This document shows positions 48,889-57,925 of a stretch of 64,000 nt of DNA, piece by piece. Every line of letters begins with the position of its first letter. Position 1 is the first letter of the stretch. The position numbers and the translations under genes are program-made. The DNA is taken from NCBI RefSeq assembly GCF_014323405.1, contig NZ_JACRWE010000004.1:248001-312000 (forward strand). Direction: 5' to 3'. This DNA is from Romboutsia faecis (GTDB lineage Bacteria > Bacillota > Clostridia > Peptostreptococcales > Peptostreptococcaceae). Below the pieces are notes generated by a model, which worked only from the letters and a program-made list of their open reading frames with translations, searched no databases and was not told the DNA's origin.

Positions 48889-50556
48889 ATGAAGAACAAG
48901 AAATTAATAAGCTTATTTGTTACTTCGTTACTAACACTGAATTTAGTTGGGTGTTCTAGCACAGGTAATGAAGGACAAAGTGAGCAAGGGGGAACTACAA
49001 AAGCAGCAGAAAACACTCTTTATACTAATGGAGGACCAGAAGAATTCTTCGAAGCTCCATGGTTGAATCCTGGTACATTCGTGTACAACAAAGTTTTATA
49101 TGACAGATTAATTTTTGCAGATGAAAATCTAGATCCAATACCTGGAGAAGGTCAATTAGCTAAATCATATGAGATGTCTGAAGATGGATTAAACTTAAAG
49201 TTTACATTAAGGGAAAACGTTTTTTGGCATGATGGTGAGCCTATAACACCACAAGATATAAAATGGAGTATAGAATACAGTTTAAAAACAACAGTTATTA
49301 ATAATGTATTTGCAAATACATTTAAAGCAATAGAAGGTGCAACTGAGTACTTAGATGGTAAAGCAGATGATATTTCAGGTATTACAATTGATGGAAATAA
49401 TATAGATATAAAGTTTGAAAAATTAGCTCCAGATGCATTGCTTACATTTACACAATTTGCACCATTGCCTGAAAAACACTTAAAGGATGTTGACCCTGTT
49501 CAATTCCAACAATCTGAATTCTTTAGAAATCCTATAGGTTCAGGACCATTTAAAGTTGAAGAAGTAAAAATGGGTAACTATACTACATTAGCAGGTTTTG
49601 ATAAATACTGGGATGGAGCACCAACATATAAGATGCACTTAAATCCAAGTGCTGGAGATAGTGACCCAAATTTAGTTACAAATGCAAAAGGTGGATTACT
49701 TGACTATTCATATACAAAGAATATAGCTGATGTTAAGTCTCTTGACGGTGTTGAAGGAATAAATGTTGATAAAGTTGATGTAAGATATACAAGATTATTC
49801 TTTGCAAACAAATTCAAGAAAAAAGATGGTTCAGAAGCTCCTTTAGCAGATAAGAAAGTTCGTCAAGCTATAATGTATGCATTAGATATGGATGAAATAC
49901 TTGATGGTATATTCGATGGTGCTGCAGAAAAGGCTAACAGTTTAACTCCAGATGGTGTTGATAAAGTTGATGGATTAAATAATTATGATTATGATCCAGA
50001 AAAAGCTAAAAAGTTATTGGAAGAAGCTAACTGGGATCCAAACACAGAATTAGATGTAGTTTATTATTATGATGATCAACAAACAGTTGATTTAATGTCA
50101 ATAATTCAAAATTACTTATCTCAAGTTGGAATAAAAATGAAATTTAGACTTGTTGAAGGTGATTTAGCTACATTATTATGGTCTTTACCTGAAGATCCTG
50201 TAAATGGACCATCAGCAGTTGACTTTGACTTATGTTATGGAGCAACAGCTGCATTATCAATGCATGAATATTATGATAGATATCAAACTGGTGCAGCATT
50301 AAACTCACATACACCAGGAACAGAAGAATTAGATAAATTAATAGAAGCAACAAATAAAACTATAGATGCACAAGAACAAAGAGAAGCATTCTTTAATTTA
50401 CAAAAATATGAGAATGAAGAGTTATTTGTACTTCCTTTATACTATCAACCAATATATGTGATAACAAGTGATAAGATACAAGGTATGCCTGAAAAATTAG
50501 GTAATCCACAATTTAACTATAAGTGGGATATACATAAGTGGACATTAGCTGAGTAA
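48889..50556 (+). CDS. SBP_bac_5 family solute-binding lipoprotein, probable sialic-acid binder
   Basis: The 555-residue protein has a lipoprotein signal (LLTLNLVGCSS; lipobox LVGC) and a large extracellular cluster C binding domain (LNPGTFVYNKVLYDRLIF; KSYEMSEDGLNLKFTLRENVFWHDGEPITPQDIKWSIEYSL). Family members usually bind peptides, nickel or oligosaccharides. The locus encodes sialate breakdown immediately downstream, and peptide-type ABC systems importing sialate are known (SatABCD of Haemophilus ducreyi, SiaEFGI of Corynebacterium glutamicum), so sialic acid or a sialoglycan is the likely ligand. It is the first structural gene after the regulator. Confidence 0.88.
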   Translation: MKNKKLISLFVTSLLTLNLVGCSSTGNEGQSEQGGTTKAAENTLYTNGGPEEFFEAPWLNPGTFVYNKVLYDRLIFADENLDPIPGEGQLAKSYEMSEDGLNLKFTLRENVFWHDGEPITPQDIKWSIEYSLKTTVINNVFANTFKAIEGATEYLDGKADDISGITIDGNNIDIKFEKLAPDALLTFTQFAPLPEKHLKDVDPVQFQQSEFFRNPIGSGPFKVEEVKMGNYTTLAGFDKYWDGAPTYKMHLNPSAGDSDPNLVTNAKGGLLDYSYTKNIADVKSLDGVEGINVDKVDVRYTRLFFANKFKKKDGSEAPLADKKVRQAIMYALDMDEILDGIFDGAAEKANSLTPDGVDKVDGLNNYDYDPEKAKKLLEEANWDPNTELDVVYYYDDQQTVDLMSIIQNYLSQVGIKMKFRLVEGDLATLLWSLPEDPVNGPSAVDFDLCYGATAALSMHEYYDRYQTGAALNSHTPGTEELDKLIEATNKTIDAQEQREAFFNLQKYENEELFVLPLYYQPIYVITSDKIQGMPEKLGNPQFNYKWDIHKWTLAE

Positions 50557-50561
50557 TAAAT

Positions 50562-50599
50562 TAAGGGTTGTATAACTAATGTTATACAACCCTTTTATT
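50562..50599 (+). terminator. Intra-operon terminator after the binding-protein gene
   Basis: AAGGGTTGTATAAC-TAAT-GTTATACAACCCTTTT is a perfect 14-plus-bp hairpin with a short T run, between the binding protein and permease genes. It probably lets through only part of the transcripts, keeping the binding protein in excess. Confidence 0.85.
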
Positions 50600-50669
50600 A
50601 TAAGTAACTGATGAATATTAAGGGATAGCGAAAAGGTTAGTTGGAGAATTTTATTTAAGGAGGTTAAGG

Positions 50670-51632
50670 ATGTTTAAATATACGTTGAAAAAGATACTTG
50701 GAATGATTCCAATGTTATTTATAATTACATTTATTATTTATTTTTTATTAGATTTAACTCCAGGGGATTCAGTATCACATTTAATGGACCCTGAAGCACT
50801 AGCAAGACTTTCAACAGAACAATTAAATGCACTTAGAGAAGCATATGGATTAAATGATGGATTTGTAGTTAGATACTTCAAGTGGTTAGGGCAACTACTA
50901 CAAGGAAACTTTGGATATAGTTCAACTAGTGGTGTACCAGTAATTCAGATTATAAAAGAAACATTACCAGCAACATTAGAATTATCAGGAGCAGCTTTAT
51001 TAATATCAACTGTTTTAGGTAGTATTCTAGGTGTTATAGGAGCTATCAAACGAGGATCTATAGGAGACAATGTATTAACAGTAGCAGGGATGATAGGGGT
51101 ATCAATACCACAATTCTTCTTTGGTATGGTAGCTATATTGATATTTGCTTTAAATCTAGGATGGTTACCTGTAGGCGGAAGAACAGCGCCTGGGGTAGTA
51201 AATTTCATGGATAGAATAGAATATTTAATTTTACCAGCGTTAGTATTAGGATTATCACTTACTGCAGGGGTTATGAGGTATGCAAGAACAAGTATGCTAA
51301 ATACAATGAACAAAGAATATATAAAAACAGCAAGAAGTAAAGGAATTCCCGAGTGGAAGGTAAATTTAGTTCATGGATTTAGAGTATCTCTAACACCAGT
51401 TATAGTACTTGTTGGATTTAGATTACCAACACTTATAGCAGGTTCAGTTGTTATAGAATCTATCTTCCAATGGCCGGGAGTTGGAAATGTATTTAATACA
51501 GCAATAAGATCTGCAAATTACAATCTTGTAATGGTTGTAGCACTTATGTTCGTAGCTATGGTCTTAATAGCAAGTACGTTAGTTGATATACTAACAGCTA
51601 TTCTAGATCCTAGAGTTAAGCTTGAAGGATAG
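50670..51632 (+). CDS. DppB/OppB-type ABC permease
   Basis: The 320-residue protein has six membrane helices. The start KYTLKKILGMIPMLFIITFIIYFLLDLTPGD is typical of the DppB/OppB group, as is the permease loop MLNTMNKEYIKTARSKGIPEWKVNLVHGFRVSLTPV. It forms the translocation channel with the next gene's product. AAGGAGG lies 6 nt before the ATG. It is part of the putative sialate importer. Confidence 0.92.
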   Translation: MFKYTLKKILGMIPMLFIITFIIYFLLDLTPGDSVSHLMDPEALARLSTEQLNALREAYGLNDGFVVRYFKWLGQLLQGNFGYSSTSGVPVIQIIKETLPATLELSGAALLISTVLGSILGVIGAIKRGSIGDNVLTVAGMIGVSIPQFFFGMVAILIFALNLGWLPVGGRTAPGVVNFMDRIEYLILPALVLGLSLTAGVMRYARTSMLNTMNKEYIKTARSKGIPEWKVNLVHGFRVSLTPVIVLVGFRLPTLIAGSVVIESIFQWPGVGNVFNTAIRSANYNLVMVVALMFVAMVLIASTLVDILTAILDPRVKLEG

Positions 51633-51642
51633 GGGGAAGCAT

Positions 51643-52566
51643 ATGGATTTTTTATCGCCTAAAAAAAGATTATATAAAAAGTTCGATAAAATTAAGGAAA
51701 GAGAAGAAAACAAAACATTTAAGGAATCTAAAAATAGATCAATAAAGAAATTATTTTCTAATAAGCTTACAACAGTAGGTCTTGTAATATTTACAGTCAT
51801 ATTACTTGCTTGTATATGTGCACCACTGCTAACTAAATATGATCCATTAGCTGTTGATATGAAAAACATATTAAAACCACCATCAAGTGATCATATATTA
51901 GGAACAGACAAAATAGGAAGAGATATATTCTCTAGAATATTATATGGTGGAAGATTATCAATATTAATAGGTTTTGGTAGTGCTTTAGGATGTTCTTTTA
52001 TAGGAGTTATCTTAGGATGCTATAGTGGGTATAAGGGTGGTATTTTAGATGCAATTTTAGTTAGAATATCTGAAATATTCATGTCATTCCCTCAATTAAT
52101 ATTAGTATTAATGTTAGTTTCAATCATAGGTCAGAGTGCATCAAATATAGTGATTATATTTATAATTTGTGGTTGGGGAAGTGTATTTAGAATGGCAAGA
52201 TCACAAATTTTATCTATAAGAGAAGAAGAGTACGTACAGTCGCTAAAAGTATTTGGTTTAAATGACTTTATAATTTGTTACAAACATATGCTTCCAAATA
52301 TAATTGGTCCAATAGCAGTAAATATTACTTTAAGTACGGCAATGTTTATTCTAGAGGAAGCAGCTCTTAGTTTCTTAGGATTAGGTGTTCCTCTTGAAAT
52401 AGCAACATGGGGTAATATTTTAAATGCTTCACAAGATTTATTTACACTACAAAATAACTGGTGGATGTGGTTACCTGTTGGTATAGTTATTTCACTGTTT
52501 GTTATGAGTATTAACTTTGTAGGGGACGGACTAAGAGATTCTACCGATCCTACAAGTGTTGAATAG
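51643..52566 (+). CDS. DppC/OppC-type ABC permease
   Basis: The 307-residue protein has an N-terminal cytoplasmic segment, the OppC_N helix (LTTVGLVIFTVILLACICAPLL), the PSSDHILGTDKIGRDIFSRILYGGRLSI block and a permease loop (SILSIREEEYVQSLKVFGLNDFIICYKHMLPN) in four to five further helices. The start at 51643 follows AGGGGGAAG and begins 10 bp after the partner permease; an upstream in-frame Met inside that gene lacks a site. Confidence 0.92.
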   Translation: MDFLSPKKRLYKKFDKIKEREENKTFKESKNRSIKKLFSNKLTTVGLVIFTVILLACICAPLLTKYDPLAVDMKNILKPPSSDHILGTDKIGRDIFSRILYGGRLSILIGFGSALGCSFIGVILGCYSGYKGGILDAILVRISEIFMSFPQLILVLMLVSIIGQSASNIVIIFIICGWGSVFRMARSQILSIREEEYVQSLKVFGLNDFIICYKHMLPNIIGPIAVNITLSTAMFILEEAALSFLGLGVPLEIATWGNILNASQDLFTLQNNWWMWLPVGIVISLFVMSINFVGDGLRDSTDPTSVE

Positions 52567-52575
52567 GGGGACAAT

Positions 52576-53583
52576 ATGGATAAAATTATTTCAGTTAAAA
52601 ATTTAAAGACATATTTTTATGCTAACAATAGATGTAATAAAGCATTAAATGGTGTGTCAATGGATATTAAAAGAGGTAAAACTTTATGTATAGTTGGTGA
52701 ATCAGGTTGTGGAAAAAGTGTTACAGCTTCATCTATAATGCAGCTTTTACCAAAGTTCTCAAGAATAGAAGAAGGTGAAATTATATATCACGATGAAAAT
52801 GGACGTGATATTAAAATACATGAACTTGAAAGAAACTCAAAAGAAATGAGACAACTTCGTGGTAAAGACATAGCAATGATATTCCAAGATCCAATGACTG
52901 CATTAAATCCAGTTTATACAATAGGTTGGCAGATAGTTGAAATGATTAGAACTCATGAAAAAATTTCTAAAAAAGAAGCTAAAGAAAGAGCTTTAAAATT
53001 ACTAAAAGATATGGGAATACCTCTTGCTGAAAAAAGGATAGATCAGTATCCACATGAATTCTCAGGTGGTATGAGACAAAGAGCAATGATAGCGATGGCT
53101 ATGAGTTGTAACCCAAAAGTGCTAATAGCAGACGAACCAACAACTGCTCTAGATGTTACAATACAAGCTCAAATATTTGAATTAATGGATAAATTAAAAA
53201 GAGAGTACAATACAGCAATAATGTTAATTACACATGATATGGGAGTTGTATGTGAGTTAGCTGATGATGTTGCAGTTATGTATATGGGTAACATCATTGA
53301 AAGTGGTAGTGCAAAAGAAGTGCTAGAAAATCCATCACATCCATATACAAAAGCATTATTAAAATCTATACCAGTTCTAGGAAAAGGTGCAGACCAAGAA
53401 ATAAATCCTATTCGTGGTGCTACACCGGATCCGTTTGATAGACCAACAGGATGTCAATTTGCACCTAGATGTGATTATTACTGTAAAGAGTGTGATGAAC
53501 AAATGCCTGAGGAACAATTAATTAATGAAAGTACTCACATGGTACGTTGTATAAAGTATAAGGAGGTGGTTTTAAATGGATAA
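52576..53583 (+). CDS. DppD/OppD-type ABC ATPase
   Basis: The 335-residue ATPase has Walker A GESGCGKS, Q-loop IFQDPMTALNP, signature FSGGMRQR and Walker B LIADEPTTALD. Its C-terminal oligopeptide-type extension ends in a cysteine cluster (GCQFAPRCDYYCKECDE), as in DppD, where such cysteines can hold an Fe-S cluster. It starts 9 bp after the permease gene and overlaps the next ATPase gene by 8 bp. Confidence 0.93.
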   Translation: MDKIISVKNLKTYFYANNRCNKALNGVSMDIKRGKTLCIVGESGCGKSVTASSIMQLLPKFSRIEEGEIIYHDENGRDIKIHELERNSKEMRQLRGKDIAMIFQDPMTALNPVYTIGWQIVEMIRTHEKISKKEAKERALKLLKDMGIPLAEKRIDQYPHEFSGGMRQRAMIAMAMSCNPKVLIADEPTTALDVTIQAQIFELMDKLKREYNTAIMLITHDMGVVCELADDVAVMYMGNIIESGSAKEVLENPSHPYTKALLKSIPVLGKGADQEINPIRGATPDPFDRPTGCQFAPRCDYYCKECDEQMPEEQLINESTHMVRCIKYKEVVLNG

Positions 53584-54613
53584 AGAGGTTTTACTAACAT
53601 TAAATGGAGTTAAGAACTACTTTCCAGTAAAAGATGGAGCATTGTCGAAAGCAAAAAATTATGTAAAAGCAGTTAATGATGTAAATTTAAAAATATATAA
53701 AGGTGAAACTTTAGGTCTAGTTGGTGAGTCAGGTTGTGGAAAAACTACATTAGGGAAGACAATATTACAATTATATAAAGCTACTGATGGAGAAATAATA
53801 TACAACTTTGAAGATGGAGAAAGAGATCTTACTAAACTAAAAAAAGACGAGATGGATTTAGCTCGTAAGAAGATTCAGATAGTATTCCAAGATCCACATT
53901 CTTCTTTAAATCCATCATTTACAATATACCAATCACTTTCAGACCCTCTTAAAAAGTTTGGAGTAAAGTCTAAAGAAGAAAGAAGAAAAATAATTGGTGA
54001 TTTACTTGAAGCTGTGAACATGAGAAGAGAATATATGGATAGATATCCACATGAGTTTTCAGGCGGTCAGCGTCAAAGAATTGGTATAGCAAGAGCATTA
54101 TCAATAAATCCAGAGCTAGTAATCTGTGATGAGGCAGTATCAGCTCTTGATGTATCAATACAAGCACAGGTACTAAACTTACTTAAGGATCTTAAGGAAA
54201 AACATAATTTAACATATATATTCATAACTCATGATTTAAGTGTAGTTGAATATATAAGTGATAGAATTGCTGTAATGTATCTTGGGAAGATTGTAGAACT
54301 TGCAGATGCAAAATCATTATATAAAAACACATTACATCCATATACTAAAGCATTATTATCTGCTATACCAGTTGCAGATATTAATCATAAAAAAGAAAGA
54401 ATTGTTTTAGAAGGTGATGTACCAAGTCCGATGAATCCTCCTAGTGGATGCTTCTTCCATCCAAGATGTAAGCATTGTATGGATATTTGCAAATCAGAAG
54501 CTCCACAAATGAAATCTTATACAGTTGAGGGAAAAGAACACTTTGTTTCTTGTCACTTAGCATCAAAACAAATTGAAGAGGGGGGATTATATGAAGAAGC
54601 AGGAACTATTTGA
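53576..54613 (+). CDS. DppF/OppF-type ABC ATPase
   Basis: The 345-residue ATPase has Walker A GESGCGKT, Q-loop VFQDPHSSLNP, signature FSGGQRQR and Walker B LVICDEAVSALD, with a C-terminal cysteine-containing extension (SGCFFHPRCKHCMDICKSE). It pairs with the preceding ATPase. A GGAGGTGG site lies inside the end of that gene. Its last codons overlap the nanE start by 23 bp, showing tight coupling of import to catabolism. Confidence 0.93.
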   Translation: MDKEVLLTLNGVKNYFPVKDGALSKAKNYVKAVNDVNLKIYKGETLGLVGESGCGKTTLGKTILQLYKATDGEIIYNFEDGERDLTKLKKDEMDLARKKIQIVFQDPHSSLNPSFTIYQSLSDPLKKFGVKSKEERRKIIGDLLEAVNMRREYMDRYPHEFSGGQRQRIGIARALSINPELVICDEAVSALDVSIQAQVLNLLKDLKEKHNLTYIFITHDLSVVEYISDRIAVMYLGKIVELADAKSLYKNTLHPYTKALLSAIPVADINHKKERIVLEGDVPSPMNPPSGCFFHPRCKHCMDICKSEAPQMKSYTVEGKEHFVSCHLASKQIEEGGLYEEAGTI

Positions 54614-55295
54614 TGTGATAAAAGGAAATGTAATAGTTTCATGCCAAGCATTACCAGATGAACCATTATATGTAGAAGAAAAATCTATAATGTATTTAAT
54701 GGCAAGAGCTGCAAAACAAGCAGGAACTCCTGCTATAAGAACTAATAGTGTAAGAGATGTAGTAGCGATTAAGGAAGAAACAGGTTTACCTATAATTGGA
54801 TTAATTAAAGCTAATTATGATAATTCAGATGTATATATAACTCCGACAATGAAAGAAGTTGACCAACTTGTTGAAGTTAATACAGATATAATTGCCCTAG
54901 ATTGTACTTTCTCCAAAAGATTAAATGATACATCTATTAATACATTTATAAGAGAAATAAAAGAAAAGTATCCTGACATAGTATTAATGGCAGATATTTC
55001 AACTTATGAAGAAGGAGTTAATGCATATAAGTGTGGAGTAGATCTTGTTGGAACGACTATGAATGGATATACAGAGCAAAGTATTGATGCTAATATTACT
55101 AATTTAGAATTGGTTAGTAAACTATCAAAAGAAATTTCTATACCAGTTATTGCTGAAGGAAGAATTCATTATCCAAATCAAGTAAGAGAGATGCTTGATG
55201 CAGGTGCTTTTGCAGTTGTCGTAGGTGGTGCAATAACCAGACCTTTAGAGATTGCAAAAAGATTTATAGATGCAGCTAAAGGAGAGTTAAAATAA
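54591..55295 (+). CDS. nanE: N-acetylmannosamine-6-phosphate 2-epimerase
   Basis: The 234-residue TIM-barrel enzyme converts ManNAc-6-P to GlcNAc-6-P. NanE landmarks are the start GNVIVSCQALPDEPLY, the GLIKANY loop with the catalytic Lys, ALDCTFSKR, LMADISTYEEG, GTTMNGYTEQS and VIAEGRIHYPNQVREMLDAGAFAVVVGGAITRP. The start at 54591 follows GAGGGGGGATTAT; it lies within the preceding ATPase gene. Its TAA overlaps the next ATG by one base. Confidence 0.95.
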   Translation: MKKQELFDVIKGNVIVSCQALPDEPLYVEEKSIMYLMARAAKQAGTPAIRTNSVRDVVAIKEETGLPIIGLIKANYDNSDVYITPTMKEVDQLVEVNTDIIALDCTFSKRLNDTSINTFIREIKEKYPDIVLMADISTYEEGVNAYKCGVDLVGTTMNGYTEQSIDANITNLELVSKLSKEISIPVIAEGRIHYPNQVREMLDAGAFAVVVGGAITRPLEIAKRFIDAAKGELK

Positions 55296-56206
55296 TGAAC
55301 TATTTATCTATTGATATTGGAGGTACAGCTGTAAAAATTGCACTTGTAAACCAAAGTGGATATGTATTAATTTTAGATAAATACTCAGTAAGTTTTGATA
55401 ACTACGAAACACCAATACTTGAAACTGTTTTGAAATCAATAGATGTATTTATAGATGAAAATAATATACATGATATTAGTGGAATATGTGTATCAGCTAC
55501 AGGTCAAATAGATGTTAATAAAGGTGCAGTAATAGGAACAGGCGGAAATATAAAAAATTATGATGGTTCAAAAATAAAAGAAGAATTAGAGAAAAAATAT
55601 AAATTAAAAACTACAGTTATAAATGATGCTAATGCAGCTGTATTAGGAGAACTATTTTTAGGTAGGGCAAAAGGATACAAAAATATAGTAATGATTACCA
55701 TTGGCACAGGTGTGGGTGGTGGAATAGTAGTAAATGGAGAAGTTTTAAATGGGCGATTAGGGATAGGTGGCGAGATAGGTCACTTATCAATAAATAATGA
55801 AGGTGAGCCATGTTCATGTGGGAATAGAGGTTGTTATGAAAGATATGCATCTATGACAGCATTAATTAAAAGAGTAGAAGAAGAATTATGCATAAAAGGA
55901 ATAAATGGCAAGGATATATTCGATAGAATACCAACTGATGAAAATATCAGTGATATAGTTGATAGTTGGATAGATGATATAGCAAATGGATTAGTTTCTT
56001 TAGTACATATTTTTAATCCAGAGATTATACTAGTAGGTGGAGCTGTTAGTGAACAAAAAGAACTATTCATAGATAAACTAAGAGAAAAAGTTATGAGAAA
56101 AGTTATGCCAAACTTTTCTTTGGATTTAAAAGTTGAATCTGCTAAACTTGGTAACGATGCAGGTTTAGTTGGGGCACTATACTATTACTTAAAGGATGGG
56201 GAATAA
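55295..56206 (+). CDS. nanK: ROK family kinase, probable N-acetylmannosamine kinase
   Basis: The 303-residue protein has the ROK phosphate loop (SIDIGGTAVKIAL), catalytic-Asp block VINDANAAVLGE, TIGTGVGGGIVVNG and the zinc motif GHLSINNEGEPCSCGNRGCYERY. ROK kinases phosphorylate glucose, ManNAc and related sugars; here the position between nanE and nanA makes ManNAc the probable substrate. It overlaps nanE by one base (TAATG). Confidence 0.9.
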   Translation: MNYLSIDIGGTAVKIALVNQSGYVLILDKYSVSFDNYETPILETVLKSIDVFIDENNIHDISGICVSATGQIDVNKGAVIGTGGNIKNYDGSKIKEELEKKYKLKTTVINDANAAVLGELFLGRAKGYKNIVMITIGTGVGGGIVVNGEVLNGRLGIGGEIGHLSINNEGEPCSCGNRGCYERYASMTALIKRVEEELCIKGINGKDIFDRIPTDENISDIVDSWIDDIANGLVSLVHIFNPEIILVGGAVSEQKELFIDKLREKVMRKVMPNFSLDLKVESAKLGNDAGLVGALYYYLKDGE

Positions 56207-56208
56207 AG

Positions 56209-57123
56209 ATGGATTATACAATAGATAGATTTAAAAATGTTACAGTTGCACTAAATACGCCATTTAAAGAAAATGGAGATGTTGATTTAGATACTACAAG
56301 AAAATTAGTAAATTACTTATATAACAAAGGTATAAAGAGTTTATATGTTTGTGGAAGTACAGGGGAAGGTTTTTTACTTGATAACGAAGAAAGAAAAGCA
56401 GTTGTAGAAGCTGTTTGTGAAGAAGTAAAAGACAAGATGACAATAATTGTTCATGTAGGGTGTGCTAGTACAAAACATGCATGCGAATTAGCTAGCCATG
56501 CAGAAAAGTGTGGAGCACATGCAACATCAGCTGTTCCAAGTGTATATTATAGATTAGGAGAAGAAAGTGTATATACTCACTGGACTGAGATAACAAAGGC
56601 AGCCGATTTACCATTCCTTATATATAATATACCACAACTTACTGGATTCAACTTATCAGATAATTTATTAAGAAAAATGTGCGAAAACCCAAAAGTTATA
56701 GGAGTTAAATGCTCATCAGATCCAGCTCACGATATAGCAAGATTTAAAGCTATAGGAGGAGAAGATTTTATAGTATTTAATGGTCCAGATGAACAATACT
56801 TAGCTGGAAGAATAATGGGTGCAGATGCAGGTATAGGTGGTACATATGCAGGTATGCCAGAATTGTATCTTAAGCTTGAAGAATTAATACAAAGAAATGA
56901 ATTTGACAAGGCAAAGAAGCTTCAGAACATAATGCTTCAATATGTATATAGAATGTGTAGTTTTGGATCTTTATATGGATGTGTAAAATCATTAATTAAA
57001 TTAGATGGATTAGATATAGGAGTACCTCGTTTACCATTCTTACCAGTTAAAAGTGAAGATGAAAGACTTATTGAACTTTATAAAGATATACAAAATACAA
57101 TAATCGAAACTAGAAGTTGGTAG
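56209..57123 (+). CDS. nanA: N-acetylneuraminate lyase
   Basis: The 304-residue aldolase of the DapA/NAL superfamily has the Schiff-base lysine in VIGVKCSS, catalytic Tyr in IYNIPQLTGF and the carboxylate loop CGSTGEGFLL. The GSTGEGF form and the GNAL-like GGTYAGMPE block favour NanA over dihydrodipicolinate synthase. It cleaves Neu5Ac to ManNAc and pyruvate. It starts 3 bp after nanK. This gene and its neighbours give the core path sialate to ManNAc, ManNAc-6-P and GlcNAc-6-P; nagA and nagB are not in the window. Confidence 0.93.
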   Translation: MDYTIDRFKNVTVALNTPFKENGDVDLDTTRKLVNYLYNKGIKSLYVCGSTGEGFLLDNEERKAVVEAVCEEVKDKMTIIVHVGCASTKHACELASHAEKCGAHATSAVPSVYYRLGEESVYTHWTEITKAADLPFLIYNIPQLTGFNLSDNLLRKMCENPKVIGVKCSSDPAHDIARFKAIGGEDFIVFNGPDEQYLAGRIMGADAGIGGTYAGMPELYLKLEELIQRNEFDKAKKLQNIMLQYVYRMCSFGSLYGCVKSLIKLDGLDIGVPRLPFLPVKSEDERLIELYKDIQNTIIETRSW

Positions 57124-57131
57124 GTGATACC

Positions 57132-57770
57132 ATGAATATATTATGCTTTGGAGATTCAAATACACATGGATATAACCCAAAAGATACAACTAGATTTGAA
57201 AAAAATATACGTTGGACAGGAATTTTACAAAATCTTTTAGGAGAAAAAGACTATGTTATAGAAGAAGGCTTAAGTGGAAGAACTACAGTTTTTGAAGATC
57301 CTATAAATGAGGGATTATGTGGGCTTAATTATATAGTTCCTTGTTTAATGACCCATGAACCAGTTGATTTACTTATTATAATGCTTGGAACTAATGATAC
57401 AAAAGAGCGCTTTGGAGCTAATGCAGATGTTATATCATTAGGTCTTACTAGATTAATAAAAAAAGTAAAGAATACTGAAGTTGCATTTAGAAATAATAAG
57501 CCTAATATATTAATTGTAGCACCACTTCCAATTAGACCAGAGATTGAAAGTGTTGAATGTGGAGCTACTATGGGTAAAGGGTGCTCAGAAAAATCATATA
57601 AACTTATACCACTTTACAAAAAGGTTGCTGAAGAACTAGGATGTCACTTTTTTGATCCATCTCCTTATGCAATTTGTAGTGAATATGATTACATGCACTT
57701 ATCTGAAGAAGCTCATAAAATTTTAGCATATAAATTATATGAAGTCATAAATAAGATAAGAGAATATTAA
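57132..57770 (+). CDS. SGNH/GDSL hydrolase, possible sialate O-acetylesterase
   Basis: The 212-residue protein has block I GDSNTHGYNP (nucleophile Ser), GLSGRTT (block II Gly), LGTND (block III Asn) and the C-terminal DYMHLSEEAH (block V Asp and His). No signal peptide is present, so it is cytoplasmic. The family includes acyl- and carbohydrate-esterases. As the last gene of the nan operon it may remove O-acetyl groups from imported sialic acid; this is inferred from position. The start at 57132 follows TAGGTGAT; five upstream codons overlap nanA. Confidence 0.85.
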   Translation: MNILCFGDSNTHGYNPKDTTRFEKNIRWTGILQNLLGEKDYVIEEGLSGRTTVFEDPINEGLCGLNYIVPCLMTHEPVDLLIIMLGTNDTKERFGANADVISLGLTRLIKKVKNTEVAFRNNKPNILIVAPLPIRPEIESVECGATMGKGCSEKSYKLIPLYKKVAEELGCHFFDPSPYAICSEYDYMHLSEEAHKILAYKLYEVINKIREY

Positions 57771-57794
57771 TAGATACTTTATATAATAGTAATT

Positions 57795-57835
57795 AAATGC
57801 CTCAAGAGGATTTTTAATCCTCTTGGGGCATTTTT
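57795..57835 (+). terminator. Terminator of the nan operon
   Basis: AAATGCCTCAAGAGGATT and AATCCTCTTGGGGCATTT form a strong stem with a T run. Confidence 0.92.
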
Positions 57836-57925
57836 ATTATATTGAAATAATTAAACAAAATGTAACAAAAAAAGTTTATCATTATGATATACTGAAATAT
57901 GCGCTAGATAGGGGGGGATTTTATT

